Source: a virus
Virus record (IMG/VR): IMGVR_UViG_3300010396_000082
Coordinates: 1-31,549 of that record
Reading direction: 5' to 3' (one strand)
Length of the DNA: 31,549 bases
Positions 7,783 to 13,847 of this stretch are shown here, piece after piece; position 1 is the first letter of the stretch, and each line of letters starts with the position of its first letter. The notes below the pieces were generated by a model. That model was not told the DNA's origin, searched no databases, and was given only the letters and a program-made list of their open reading frames with translations. Made by a program: the position numbers and the translations under genes.

Positions 7783-8451
7783 ATGCATATGCCTTACTGT
7801 CATCCAGACACGTGGGCATTTCTATCCGCGATCAAAGAAAAATACCGCCCCGACAGAGTGGTCTGCCTTGGCGATGAGGTCGATCACCACGCCCTTTCAT
7901 ACCATGAATCGGATCCAGACTTAGATTCCGCCGGCCCCGAGCTTGAAAAGGCCATTCATTTCCTAAAGCCCATCTACAAAGTATTTCCGCAAGTGGACGT
8001 GCTCGAGAGCAATCACGGCTCGCTCGTCTACAGGAAAGCCATGACCGCAGGCATCCCGCGTAGGGCGCTTAAGTCTTATCGCGAAACGCTCGAGGCGCCG
8101 ATCGGCTGGCGCTGGCACTTTGACTTGCGCCTTCAGATGTCAAACGGCGTTGATCTTTACTTACATCACGGCAAATCGGCGAAGGCTGGCGAGCTGTCGC
8201 GTGAAGAGGGCTGCTGCTCAGCGGAAGGGCATTTCCATACAAGGTTTGACGCGACCTTTTGGCGAAACTCTAAGGGCATCTTTTGGGGCCTCCACTGCGG
8301 TTATCTCGCCGATCACAACTCGCTCGCGCAAGCTTACGCGAAAAACAATCTCAAACGCGGCATCGTGGGAGCGGCCATGATTTTAAACGGCCAACCCTTA
8401 CTTGTTCCAATGGCGCTCAAGGCCGGCGGAAGGTGGGCTGGAAAGTTATGA
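7783..8451 (+). CDS. Calcineurin-like metallophosphoesterase, 5' end apparently frameshifted
   Basis: The frame encodes the metal-binding motifs of the calcineurin-type phosphoesterase superfamily: GDEVDHH near residue 30, ESNHG (in place of GNHD) near 75, HHGKS near 128 and GHFHTRF near 149. Substrate could be a nucleotide, RNA or phosphoprotein. The first ATG in frame (7783) lies inside the first motif and leaves out its Asp. Reading in frame upstream gives RILLIPDMHMPY, the missing D-x-H strand, but there is no ATG, GTG or TTG before the stop at 7735. An ATG at 7757 would supply MP-RILLIPDMH if one base were restored after ATGCC. So either one base is missing, or a rare start is used. Confidence 0.75.
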   Translation: MHMPYCHPDTWAFLSAIKEKYRPDRVVCLGDEVDHHALSYHESDPDLDSAGPELEKAIHFLKPIYKVFPQVDVLESNHGSLVYRKAMTAGIPRRALKSYRETLEAPIGWRWHFDLRLQMSNGVDLYLHHGKSAKAGELSREEGCCSAEGHFHTRFDATFWRNSKGIFWGLHCGYLADHNSLAQAYAKNNLKRGIVGAAMILNGQPLLVPMALKAGGRWAGKL

Positions 8452-8708
8452 CTCATCTCAAGATCGTTTACGTGGAATGGGCAGATTCAGAAACCTTAAA
8501 CGGCTGGGAGCCGATCAATTCACGCGACGAAGAACTGCCGCTAGCTTACAGCGTGGGCGTTTATCTAAACGAGACCGAAGAATTTTTAGAGCTCGCGCAT
8601 TCGGTCGATCCAAAAAACGAAGCGGCCAATGGCCGAATCAAAATCCCGCTCTCGGCGATCAAAAAGTGCAGGACGCTATGTCAGGTTCAGCTGAAGACGA
8701 AGAAATAG
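8448..8708 (+). CDS. Conserved phage-type hypothetical protein
   Basis: This 86-residue protein starts at an ATG overlapping the phosphoesterase stop (ATGA), which is preferred to the longer open frame that lies inside that gene. The sequence has the pattern of a small beta protein often met in phage genomes: VYVEWADSETLNGW, a SVGVYLNETEEFLELAHSV core and a final NGRIKIPLSAIKKC. That family has no known function. Coupling to the phosphoesterase suggests shared expression. Confidence 0.7.
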   Translation: MTHLKIVYVEWADSETLNGWEPINSRDEELPLAYSVGVYLNETEEFLELAHSVDPKNEAANGRIKIPLSAIKKCRTLCQVQLKTKK

Positions 8709-8899
8709 ACGAATATGAACTGTTCGACATTTCAGACATCACGGTCGACCTAATCCCGCGTAAAACCAGACGCGAGGCCATTTTGCAAATCAAAGGCAAG
8801 CGTGAGCTTGGCGTTATGAGATACTATCTCGCCTTAAGAGCGCACCTTCATAAAATAGAACTTGAGCTCGGCATAATGGAGGAAAGCGATCAGAGCTGA
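8678..8899 (+). CDS. Hypothetical small acidic protein
   Basis: The 73-residue product starts at an ATG with an AGGA SD, 31 nt inside the end of the previous gene. The N-terminal half is acidic (GSAEDEEIDEYELFDISD), the rest is a helical region with RKTRREAILQIKGKREL and MRYYLALRAHLHKIELELG. Not recognised. It ends the plus-strand island, and its last 10 nt overlap the end of the convergent minus-strand gene. Confidence 0.6.
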   Translation: MSGSAEDEEIDEYELFDISDITVDLIPRKTRREAILQIKGKRELGVMRYYLALRAHLHKIELELGIMEESDQS

Positions 8900-9183
8900 G
8901 AATCGGGTAGGGAGCGTGACACCATTGGTTCGGCGAGCTCATAGGTCGCATGAAATATGTCAGGCTTGCACGGATAGAACTCGCCCTTGATGCCGCAAAT
9001 GATCCAGTCGCCCGCAGTCGCGAAGTGCGTGCCCTCGAGCGTTTTGATTTCGAGCGGCTTTCGCCAGTCGGGGATCGGGATCGGTTCCGAGCCGCGGTCC
9101 TGCATCCATTTGTCCACTTCGGCGCCGTTATCGCCGCGGTATTGGATCGCCTCAATTACGACGGGCTTCTTTCTGAATTTCAT
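8890..9183 (-). CDS. Conserved phage protein (MKFRKKPVVIEA family)
   Basis: The 97-residue protein begins MKFRKKPVVIEAIQYRG and contains LEIKTLEGTHFATAGDWIICGIKGEFYPCKPDIF, a pattern found in a very widespread phage protein of unknown role, predicted to be a small beta-rich fold. The start overlaps the upstream zinc-ribbon gene stop as ATGA. The C-terminus (about ten residues) overlaps the end of the convergent plus-strand gene. Confidence 0.8.
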   Translation of the reverse strand: MKFRKKPVVIEAIQYRGDNGAEVDKWMQDRGSEPIPIPDWRKPLEIKTLEGTHFATAGDWIICGIKGEFYPCKPDIFHATYELAEPMVSRSLPDSQL

Positions 9184-9410
9184 TTTTGATCATCCCGTAG
9201 AGTTTCTGCGCGGCGGTTCCATGCTTTGGCCACGACAAGATTTTTTGCATGATACGACCTAGCGCGCTTCCAGGCTTTGCGTTCATCCATTGTGAGGTAT
9301 GGTCCGCGCGCTCCACACTTCGGGCATTCCATCGGATCGGCGTGATACTCGCTGGCGATAAACTTGCCGCGATATATGTTGCCGCAGAATGGGCATGGCT
9401 TAAGTTTCAT
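9180..9410 (-). CDS. Zinc-ribbon protein, Lar-like
   Basis: The 76-residue protein has two CxxC knuckles (KPCPFCGN near 5-11 and ECPKCGARGP near 29-37) and the closing KAWNRRAE segment typical of the Lar (restriction alleviation) style zinc ribbons in phages. Lar of the Rac prophage modulates a type I restriction enzyme, but most relatives are only similar in the zinc ribbon, so a protective role against host restriction is a guess. It is coupled by ATGA to the next gene. Confidence 0.65.
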   Translation of the reverse strand: MKLKPCPFCGNIYRGKFIASEYHADPMECPKCGARGPYLTMDERKAWKRARSYHAKNLVVAKAWNRRAETLRDDQK

Positions 9411-9444
9411 CTTCGCTAATCCTCGCCATCGGGTAGAGATTGTG

Positions 9445-9618
9445 TCATTGCAGGTCCTTCCATACCGATGCAGTGAAAATCGCTGTGAAAAGCGTGCTGG
9501 CGATCAGCATTGCGAAAAGTGTATTGATGTTGCCGATTGCGTAATTGTAAGCGAGCACCGATAGCTGAAAGCCGATACAGCCCAGCAGCATCCATTTCAC
9601 GCTCTTAGGTGTCATCAT
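9445..9618 (-). CDS. Small two-helix membrane protein
   Basis: The product (about 57 residues) starts at tandem ATG codons (9618 or 9615) preceded by a GAGG-type SD; the longer frame would run through the tRNA-like gene and is rejected. Two hydrophobic stretches are visible: KWMLLGCIGFQLSVLAYNYA and LFAMLIASTLFTAIFTASVW, separated by a short turn (IGNINT). It looks like a tiny inner-membrane hairpin protein, similar in size to phage holins or superinfection-exclusion proteins, but it is not in the lysis region, so no function is assigned. Confidence 0.6.
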   Translation of the reverse strand: MMTPKSVKWMLLGCIGFQLSVLAYNYAIGNINTLFAMLIASTLFTAIFTASVWKDLQ

Positions 9619-9647
9619 CGCCCATCCTCGCCATAGAATTCTAAAGC

Positions 9648-9764
9648 ACCGCATGGAGGGACTTGAACCCCCGGCCTCCAGCACAAGCGGGATATCACTC
9701 GCTTGTCGGCAACTTGTACATCATCGCCTATGTACTGACACTCTACCAACTGAGCTACATGCGG
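9648..9764 (-). tRNA. tRNA-like gene with expanded, non-canonical anticodon region
   Basis: The outer parts are those of a tRNA: acceptor CCGCATG/CATGCGG (7 bp), TA, D arm GCTC-AGTTGGTA-GAGT, T arm GGGGG-TTCAAGT-CCCTC. Between D and T arms lie 66 nt instead of about 22. A weak anticodon stem TCAGT/GCTGG (two G-T pairs) and an AGGCC variable loop can be drawn, leaving 51 nt where 7 are expected. Inside are the hairpins GTACAT/ATGTAC and ACAAGCG/CGCTTGT. No ordinary anticodon loop with T33 could be found and no 3' CCA is encoded. It may be a tRNA with a small insertion or intron, a decayed tRNA, or a tRNA mimic. Confidence 0.5.
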
Positions 9765-9772
9765 ATTCTGAT

Positions 9773-9925
9773 TCATTTGTCGTCTTCCCCATTACACGAC
9801 GACACATGTTTCCATGTTTCGCCGTCAACGCATTTCTTCATTGTTGCCCAAGCGACTCCGTACTCTTTGCACATTTCATAATCTGCTTCCCAGCCAAAGA
9901 CCGGAACCCATCTTTCATTTTTCAT
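9773..9925 (-). CDS. Small hypothetical protein, 50 residues
   Basis: The product contains ERWVPVFGWEADYEM, a CKEYGVAWATMKKCVDGETW segment with two Cys, and an acidic end (NGEDDK). The start ATG overlaps the preceding gene by 11 nt, and the stop lies 8 nt before the tRNA-like gene. The regular composition and tight spacing support a real gene. Not recognised. Confidence 0.55.
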   Translation of the reverse strand: MKNERWVPVFGWEADYEMCKEYGVAWATMKKCVDGETWKHVSSCNGEDDK

Positions 9926-10334
9926 GGTCGTCTTTCTTTGTCGAAGCTGACAGCGCCTCGCGTGCGATTTTTATTGCACCATACGCCGGGCCAGATGGGT
10001 CCATATTCTTACTTTGAATCAGCTCCAGCGCCGCCCTGAGCCGCTCGGCTTCTTGCTGCCATTTATAACCCTTTTCATTTATCTCATTTACCCAATTAGT
10101 CAGCCGCTGGTTCTGGGCAAATATTTCTTCATAGGCGGCTTTGCGGACGTATGCCTCGGTTTTCCATTGCTCGTTCTCGGCGCGGAGCTGGTCGCGCTCC
10201 ATCGCGAACTTTAGCGCAATTTGGTGCTCCCTCTCGTATTTCTTTTCAAGCTCGTGCACGGCGCCGATTTCGACGAATTCAATTGGCTCAAATCCAGTGC
10301 CGTCATGATTTTTTATCGTCCGCCAGTTGCTCAT
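9915..10334 (-). CDS. Coiled-coil hypothetical protein
   Basis: This 139-residue protein has a globular-looking N-terminus (NWRTIKNHDGTGFEPIEFVEIG) followed by nearly continuous helices rich in Glu, Lys, Gln and Arg (about 27-110, for example LEKKYEREHQIALKFAME and INEKGYKWQQEAERLRAAL) and a short C-terminal helix. No Cys motif or membrane segment is seen. It is coupled to the upstream gene by ATGA. Such proteins are common in early phage operons and may be structural helpers or anti-host factors; no specific role is assigned. Confidence 0.65.
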   Translation of the reverse strand: MSNWRTIKNHDGTGFEPIEFVEIGAVHELEKKYEREHQIALKFAMERDQLRAENEQWKTEAYVRKAAYEEIFAQNQRLTNWVNEINEKGYKWQQEAERLRAALELIQSKNMDPSGPAYGAIKIAREALSASTKKDDHEK

Positions 10335-10495
10335 GGATGCACCAAACTGTTCTTAAGCTGCTCTATCGCGCTAGCTTTCTGCATCTGGAGAAACTCCATC
10401 TTGTCTCCATCGAATTCAGCCAAGACGGAGCGCAGGGCCGCGACCTCCATTTCAAGTAGATGTATCCAGAATTTCAAGCGCTCTAATTCGCTCAT
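10331..10495 (-). CDS. Small helical hypothetical protein
   Basis: The 54-residue product starts at MSELERLKFW, chosen because this ATG overlaps the upstream stop (ATGA); a longer frame to 10540 lies entirely in the upstream gene. The sequence is one long amphipathic helix with a short loop (EFDGDKM), compatible with a coiled-coil hairpin. Not recognised. Confidence 0.6.
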   Translation of the reverse strand: MSELERLKFWIHLLEMEVAALRSVLAEFDGDKMEFLQMQKASAIEQLKNSLVHP

Positions 10496-10791
10496 TTCTC
10501 GTCTCCAGTTTCTATCCGGGAATATTTTTCCCATGCACATTTCGGGCAGTCCGCAACACAGGGACTATGGTTAGCGCCGCCCCAGCCAGCTTCATGTCTC
10601 GTTGGAATATGTGGAATATAGCGGGCAGCCTTTTCCAAAATCACTAATAGGTGTTCATTCTGCCCGCGAAGTCGGTCGATTTCGGCGAACAATCCCATCG
10701 GTGTTGCTTTGTTATCGGTCGTCGTTTGCTGACAAGACGGGCATGGTTTGAGTAAATGCTGCCAGCCGTGAACGCCGCATGAGTAGCTCAT
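10492..10791 (-). CDS. Double zinc-knuckle hypothetical protein
   Basis: The 99-residue protein has Cys/His pairs at both ends: SCGVHGWQHLLKPCPSC near 4-19 and NHSPCVADCPKCAWEKY near 74-90, joined by a helix (GLFAEIDRLRGQNEHLLVIL). Two separate CxxC groups suggest it binds zinc. It starts with an ATG overlapping the upstream stop (ATGA). No family name can be given; nucleic-acid or protein binding is likely. Confidence 0.6.
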   Translation of the reverse strand: MSYSCGVHGWQHLLKPCPSCQQTTTDNKATPMGLFAEIDRLRGQNEHLLVILEKAARYIPHIPTRHEAGWGGANHSPCVADCPKCAWEKYSRIETGDEK

Positions 10792-11147
10792 TTCTCCTCC
10801 GGATCTTCGTGATTGGAGTCTGCAAAATCCTTGGCCGGATCAAACCAATCGTCTTTTACAATATGCCCGATAGCGTGCACCTTGTGATGTTCGCAACGGA
10901 CGCGAACAGTTTTCCCGACTATCTGGTCCCATCGTTCAACGCCCGAGATTTCAATGCAGCGAAAAATCCAATGCCCAGCATGTGACATTAGCGAGTGGTG
11001 CTTGAATGACTTGGGCAGGTAAAGCGAGTAACCGCCAAAGCCTTGGCCAGATCCGCCGTAGTCGAGCGTCAGCCAGGCTGAAAGAAGTCCGTGGTCCTCA
11101 ATGGTCAACATGGCCTTCGTGATAATTGCGTTTTTGACCTCGATCAT
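10788..11147 (-). CDS. Conserved phage hypothetical (DYGGSGQGFGGY motif)
   Basis: The 119-residue protein contains the marked motif LTLDYGGSGQGFGGYSLYLP, then HAGHWIFRCIEISGVERWDQIVGKTVRV and the conserved HHKVHAIGHIVKDDWFDP near the C-terminus. I recognise this combination as a widespread phage protein of unknown function; the Gly-rich loop and conserved His/Asp residues hint at ligand or metal binding. SD GGGGGAG lies ahead of the ATG. Transcribed with the flanking small genes. Confidence 0.7.
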   Translation of the reverse strand: MIEVKNAIITKAMLTIEDHGLLSAWLTLDYGGSGQGFGGYSLYLPKSFKHHSLMSHAGHWIFRCIEISGVERWDQIVGKTVRVRCEHHKVHAIGHIVKDDWFDPAKDFADSNHEDPEEK

Positions 11148-11173
11148 TTCTCCCCCGCAGATTCGGACTTGGA

Positions 11174-11371
11174 TTATAATTTTTTAGTCGGAATCTCATC
11201 CACTTCATCTAAGCAATGCCTGACCATAGATTCGACAACCATTTGGGCCGACAGCCCACTCAATCGAACGGCTTGATTAAATGGCGCGATCATTTCCAGA
11301 GGAAGTCGAAACATCACCGATTTTATGCGTCCGTCAGGCTTATCCTTAGTTTTCGGTAATTTATACTTCAT
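11174..11371 (-). CDS. Small RHH/Arc-like protein
   Basis: The 65-residue protein has a basic N-terminus, a strand-like SVMFRLPLEMIAPFNQAV and two helices (AVRLSGLSAQMVVESMVRHCLDEV), close to the beta-alpha-alpha pattern of Arc-type repressors. It begins at an ATG coupled (ATGA) to the upstream gene. A DNA-binding role is suggested by fold pattern only. Confidence 0.5.
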   Translation of the reverse strand: MKYKLPKTKDKPDGRIKSVMFRLPLEMIAPFNQAVRLSGLSAQMVVESMVRHCLDEVDEIPTKKL

Positions 11372-11565
11372 TCAGTCGGGTCCTCATTTGGAGTTAAATC
11401 GTATATCTGTCTTTGTAGTTTGCCGATTCTGGCTATGGCGGCTTGATGTTTATCGTATTCTTGATAATAAAGCCGCTCCCACCGCCAACAGGCTTCGCGC
11501 AATGCGCGGTTCGCCCGGCGCCGCCAAATTAGCTTTTTCAGAAGCCTAATAATTACACAATTCAT
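11368..11565 (-). CDS. Small basic hypothetical protein
   Basis: The 65-residue product begins with a hydrophobic/basic stretch (NCVIIRLLKKLIWRRRANRAL) and continues as an amphipathic helix rich in Tyr, Arg and Gln (ERLYYQEYDKHQAAIARIGKLQRQIYDL). It could associate with membranes through the first 15 residues. It is coupled at both ends by ATGA. Not recognised. Confidence 0.55.
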   Translation of the reverse strand: MNCVIIRLLKKLIWRRRANRALREACWRWERLYYQEYDKHQAAIARIGKLQRQIYDLTPNEDPTE

Positions 11566-12182
11566 TCAGCTTCCGTTCTGGATTCTGAAACTAAACTCAA
11601 GAGCAAGTCACGAAAGGCCTCTGGCGTAGCAAGATTTTCTTGCGGCTTGGTTCGCGTTCGCTTCATCTGTGCAGAATCTCTTTCGCCCTTCGAGTGAAAT
11701 CCCTCATCCAGACGGGTTTTGCCGGGGCATAAGCCCCAGTGTAGTTCTTTGAAATCAATCTGACGCCCATAGAGCCATGTGAGCTTCTGAGCTCGGTGCC
11801 CGTAATGCCCTTGAGCCACACAGCATGAACGGCCACCGTATTTGTCTGGCTCAGTCCAGCCACCGGCTTGCGCAGGGATTGGGAGGCCGTAAAACCTAAA
11901 GGCGTGCGAGGCCTCTGGATGCTCAAGAACGCCGCCGAATGTCCTAACGGCCCAGAGCGCGTGCGCGAAACAGCCGGCGTCATCGCCTAGTAGCTTTTGG
12001 CGCTCGGTCCCGTGAAGCATCGGGCCTCCTCCCCAATAGCGTCCCCAGCGTTCGCAAGGTGGGTGCGCGATCACTTTATGAGGGCCTTTGTATTGGCGGG
12101 CGTCTCGGCTCTCTGGCCAGAGCTCAATCCCATCAACTCTTGAATAAGGCCCGTCAGGGAGAATATAAAGCGCAGCCGTCAC
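11562..12182 (-). CDS. Phage protein with PPC and EHPE motifs, distantly methylase-like
   Basis: The 206-residue product carries VIAHPPCERWGRYWGGGP (about 37-54), LGDDAGCFAHAL, GGVLEHPEASHAF (about 83-95) and CCVAQGHYGHRAQKLTWLY (about 120-138). I know this combination from many phage genomes. The PPC loop and the later EHP resemble the catalytic Pro-Cys and ENV motifs of C5-cytosine methyltransferases, but no SAM-binding FxGxG motif is visible, so methylation is only a suggestion. It starts with GTG overlapping the upstream stop (GTGA). Its place in the string of small early genes suits an anti-restriction or nucleotide-modifying role. Confidence 0.6.
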   Translation of the reverse strand: MTAALYILPDGPYSRVDGIELWPESRDARQYKGPHKVIAHPPCERWGRYWGGGPMLHGTERQKLLGDDAGCFAHALWAVRTFGGVLEHPEASHAFRFYGLPIPAQAGGWTEPDKYGGRSCCVAQGHYGHRAQKLTWLYGRQIDFKELHWGLCPGKTRLDEGFHSKGERDSAQMKRTRTKPQENLATPEAFRDLLLSLVSESRTEAE

Positions 12183-12373
12183 TTAGAATCCTGTTTAGAC
12201 AATTTGTTTAGTTCATCAAATGCCGCCAATGCGCCAGACACAAAAGACGAAATGCTGAAGTTTGACGGTGCTTTACGAAAGCCGCCTGGCTGCGCGTGGT
12301 TTTGTCTGCGAGCTGTGTATAAGCATGCCGCCTTTTTCCTCGCCCATTTTTCCAATTCGCCGCGATCCATCAC
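12179..12373 (-). CDS. Small hypothetical protein
   Basis: The product is 64 residues from GTG (12373, GTGA overlap) or 63 from the adjacent ATG (12370). It contains RGELEKWARKKAACLYTARRQNH, a Pro/Gly turn and a helical end (SGALAAFDELNKLSKQDSK). Not recognised. The overlap at both ends fits the coupled chain of genes here. Confidence 0.55.
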   Translation of the reverse strand: MMDRGELEKWARKKAACLYTARRQNHAQPGGFRKAPSNFSISSFVSGALAAFDELNKLSKQDSK

Positions 12374-12570
12374 TCGCTCCGATCTTCTGCCTGAGATTCT
12401 CGACGATTTAGTTCCTCAACAATTTTCCAAAGTACAACCTTGCGTTCGCTGAAGGTCGTCGGCATTGGGGTTACTTTGACGCCATCTTCGATCAGCATCT
12501 CGAGCAGTGCGTGCGAGGTGATTGGATGTTCGATTATCTTTTTTAAGATTATGTGCTCGTTTCCGATCAT
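12370..12570 (-). CDS. Small hypothetical protein
   Basis: The 66-residue product has helices with HIILKKIIEHPITSHALLEML, a strand-like VKVTPMPTTF and a charged helix (SERKVVLWKIVEELNRRES). The pattern could be a small winged fold, but no signature is clear. Coupled by ATGA to the upstream membrane-protein gene and by GTGA to the downstream gene. Confidence 0.55.
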   Translation of the reverse strand: MIGNEHIILKKIIEHPITSHALLEMLIEDGVKVTPMPTTFSERKVVLWKIVEELNRRESQAEDRSE

Positions 12571-12734
12571 TTCTGCTCCTTAGGTTCTGTTTGGGACGAT
12601 TGCTGCATTTTTTCGGGGATATGGTTCCATTGATCGCATGAGTAAATGAAAAAGAACGCGACCGCCAGGGCGACTAAGGCGACCGGTCCCCAAATCAAAT
12701 CGCTAAATTCACGGTTCTCTAGTTCTAATTTCAC
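12567..12734 (-). CDS. Single-pass membrane microprotein
   Basis: The 55-residue product starts with GTG overlapping the upstream stop (GTGA). A charged N-terminus (KLELENREFSD) leads into one membrane span (LIWGPVALVALAVAFFFIYSC) and a polar C-terminal tail (DQWNHIPEKMQQSSQ). The size and order match small phage inner-membrane proteins. No holin or exclusion family can be named. Its stop overlaps the next ATG by ATGA. Confidence 0.55.
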   Translation of the reverse strand: MKLELENREFSDLIWGPVALVALAVAFFFIYSCDQWNHIPEKMQQSSQTEPKEQK

Positions 12735-12850
12735 TGCCCACCATCCGATGACGATTCTTTAAGCTCCCCGCACCTGCGACACCCGCGCGTGCAAAGGAGC
12801 GCGTAAGTGTGCCAGCGGTGGCCGAAGAGTTTGCAAAAGAGCTTTCTCAT
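12731..12850 (-). CDS. Tiny zinc-binding-type protein (LFGHRW...CxxC)
   Basis: The 39-residue product starts MRKLFCKLFGHRWHTY and has a CTRGCRRCGE cluster; LFGHRW plus CxRCG is the signature of very small zinc-ribbon-like proteins found in bacteria and phages. One His and four to five Cys can make a site. The ATG overlaps the upstream stop (ATGA), and its stop overlaps the next GTG (GTGA). Confidence 0.55.
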   Translation of the reverse strand: MRKLFCKLFGHRWHTYALLCTRGCRRCGELKESSSDGGQ

Positions 12851-12978
12851 GCGCCACCGTCCGGCACGCATTCACATTGCCCACCACTCTCAGTTCCGAT
12901 CGTGCCACTCGAGCACGCTTTATGCGTCCCGCAGGTGCAGACGAAGAGTGCGAATATCAGAGCGATTGAGAATTTCAC
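12847..12978 (-). CDS. Tiny secreted or membrane Cys-rich peptide
   Basis: The 43-residue product starts with GTG overlapping the upstream stop (GTGA) and is preceded by a strong SD (GGAGGT). Residues 1-15 (KFSIALIFALFVCTCG) form a signal-like hydrophobic stretch with an ill-fitting lipobox (LFVC), and the remainder holds more Cys (KACSSGTIG, QCECVPDGGA). Probably exported or membrane-anchored. No family is recognised. Confidence 0.55.
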   Translation of the reverse strand: MKFSIALIFALFVCTCGTHKACSSGTIGTESGGQCECVPDGGA

Positions 12979-13157
12979 TTTTCACCTCCGGCTTTCCCAT
13001 AATGACTCTTCCGCTCGGATTGCGGTCCTAAAAAGCTTTCCTCGCCGTAAAGCGCGTTAAGCCGGGCGCGCTTTCTTGCTTTATAGTCTTTACGGTGTTT
13101 TCTAACCCGCTCGCAACTCTCGCATCTACAGCCAGCCATTTGATGAGCGCTAGGCAT
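12975..13157 (-). CDS. Small basic protein with GCRCxxC motif
   Basis: The 60-residue product starts at the ATG with SD GGAGG (7 nt away); the longer frame to 13253 runs inside RusA. It begins PSAHQMAGCRCESCERVRK and continues as a basic helix (HRKDYKARKRARLNALYG) and a Gly/Ser tail. The GCRCExC plus basic helix repeats the C-terminal half of the 97-residue protein at 1719-2012, which suggests a shared nucleic-acid-binding or metal-binding unit. The start overlaps the RusA-like gene by 8 nt. Confidence 0.6.
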   Translation of the reverse strand: MPSAHQMAGCRCESCERVRKHRKDYKARKRARLNALYGEESFLGPQSERKSHYGKAGGEK

Positions 13158-13566
13158 TTTGGGCCTCCACTTCCACGCGAATAAGACCTCGCCCGGGCCT
13201 GGCGCGCTCATGTTTGTATGTGGGCTGGCCAATGACCGCCGGTGTATCGTCAACGATCACGCCGCACTTAACGAGCGCGTCGACGACGGGCTTAAAGCTG
13301 AGCGCAAGGTTATCGAAGTCAGGAGACCTAGCGCTACACCTGGTTAAAACTAACGAGGCTTTGATTAGCGGCGTGTTAGGCTTCAGATGCCAGCACTTTG
13401 CCCAAACCGCCCGCTCCCAGCGCTTGGCGTGGCCTGCGCGCACTCGCCAGTGGGCGCCGAGGAGCTCGTTTGGCACTTTAGGGAGGCCTAAGAGCTCAAA
13501 CGCGAGCGTGTATGGCTTTGTACTATCTTGTGCGACTTTAGTGGCGGGGGTGGGGGTCATGCTCAA
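13150..13566 (-). CDS. rusA: RusA-like Holliday junction resolvase
   Basis: The 138-residue protein has the RusA signature: SPDFDNLALSFKPVVDAL (D83, D85, N86, K92, D96), followed by GVIVDDTPAVIG (D106, D107), where the acidic residues bind Mg and the Lys completes the active site. A basic stretch (HERARPGRGLIRVEV) ends the domain. RusA resolves branched recombination and replication intermediates and allows packaging of unbranched DNA. It is coupled by ATGA to the upstream gene. Length is normal for the family (about 120-140). Confidence 0.85.
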   Translation of the reverse strand: MSMTPTPATKVAQDSTKPYTLAFELLGLPKVPNELLGAHWRVRAGHAKRWERAVWAKCWHLKPNTPLIKASLVLTRCSARSPDFDNLALSFKPVVDALVKCGVIVDDTPAVIGQPTYKHERARPGRGLIRVEVEAQNA

Positions 13567-13847
13567 AAGCCCTCTTTCTTCATCTCAAAATTCAGCCGCA
13601 GGATTTTATAAATCTGCGCGGCGGCGTTACAACTTGCGTTCACGGTCTCAGGAGTCACGCCGTCTTTGTTCACGTCTCTAATCAAGCCCATCAATGATCC
13701 GGCTAAGTCTTTCGAGAGCTGAATTGATGGCGACTGGATCTTTTGAACTTCTGATCGTTTTCCAGAGTCCGAAGAATGGATCGCGGCGACGGGCGGCTCT
13801 ACCCTCTGCTCGTTTTCGTTCTTTAACTCTTTCGCGGTTGTTCGCAT
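13563..13847 (-). CDS. Small phage hypothetical protein
   Basis: The 94-residue product begins at an ATG with SD AGGAG. The N-terminal half is low in pattern (Glu, Asn, Ser, Lys); residues 45-94 form the conserved-looking part, LSKDLAGSLMGLIRDVNKDGVTPETVNASCNAAAQIYKI (helix-loop-helix with a TPETVNA turn) as in small phage proteins of unknown role. An internal ATG (13691) gives a 42-residue version. It overlaps another open frame (13678-14130) in its first half; see findings. Coupled to RusA by ATGA. Confidence 0.6.
   Translation of the reverse strand: MRTTAKELKNENEQRVEPPVAAIHSSDSGKRSEVQKIQSPSIQLSKDLAGSLMGLIRDVNKDGVTPETVNASCNAAAQIYKILRLNFEMKKEGF

Noticed and set aside
8283-8447. Long open frame upstream of the 86-residue gene
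   Set aside because: The part before 8448 is inside the phosphoesterase gene and reads as basic low-pattern sequence; the ATG at 8448 overlaps the stop (ATGA).
9619-9684. Extension of the two-helix membrane gene into the tRNA-like gene
   Set aside because: It would be translated from tRNA-like sequence; tandem ATG codons with an SD at 9615-9618 give a better start.
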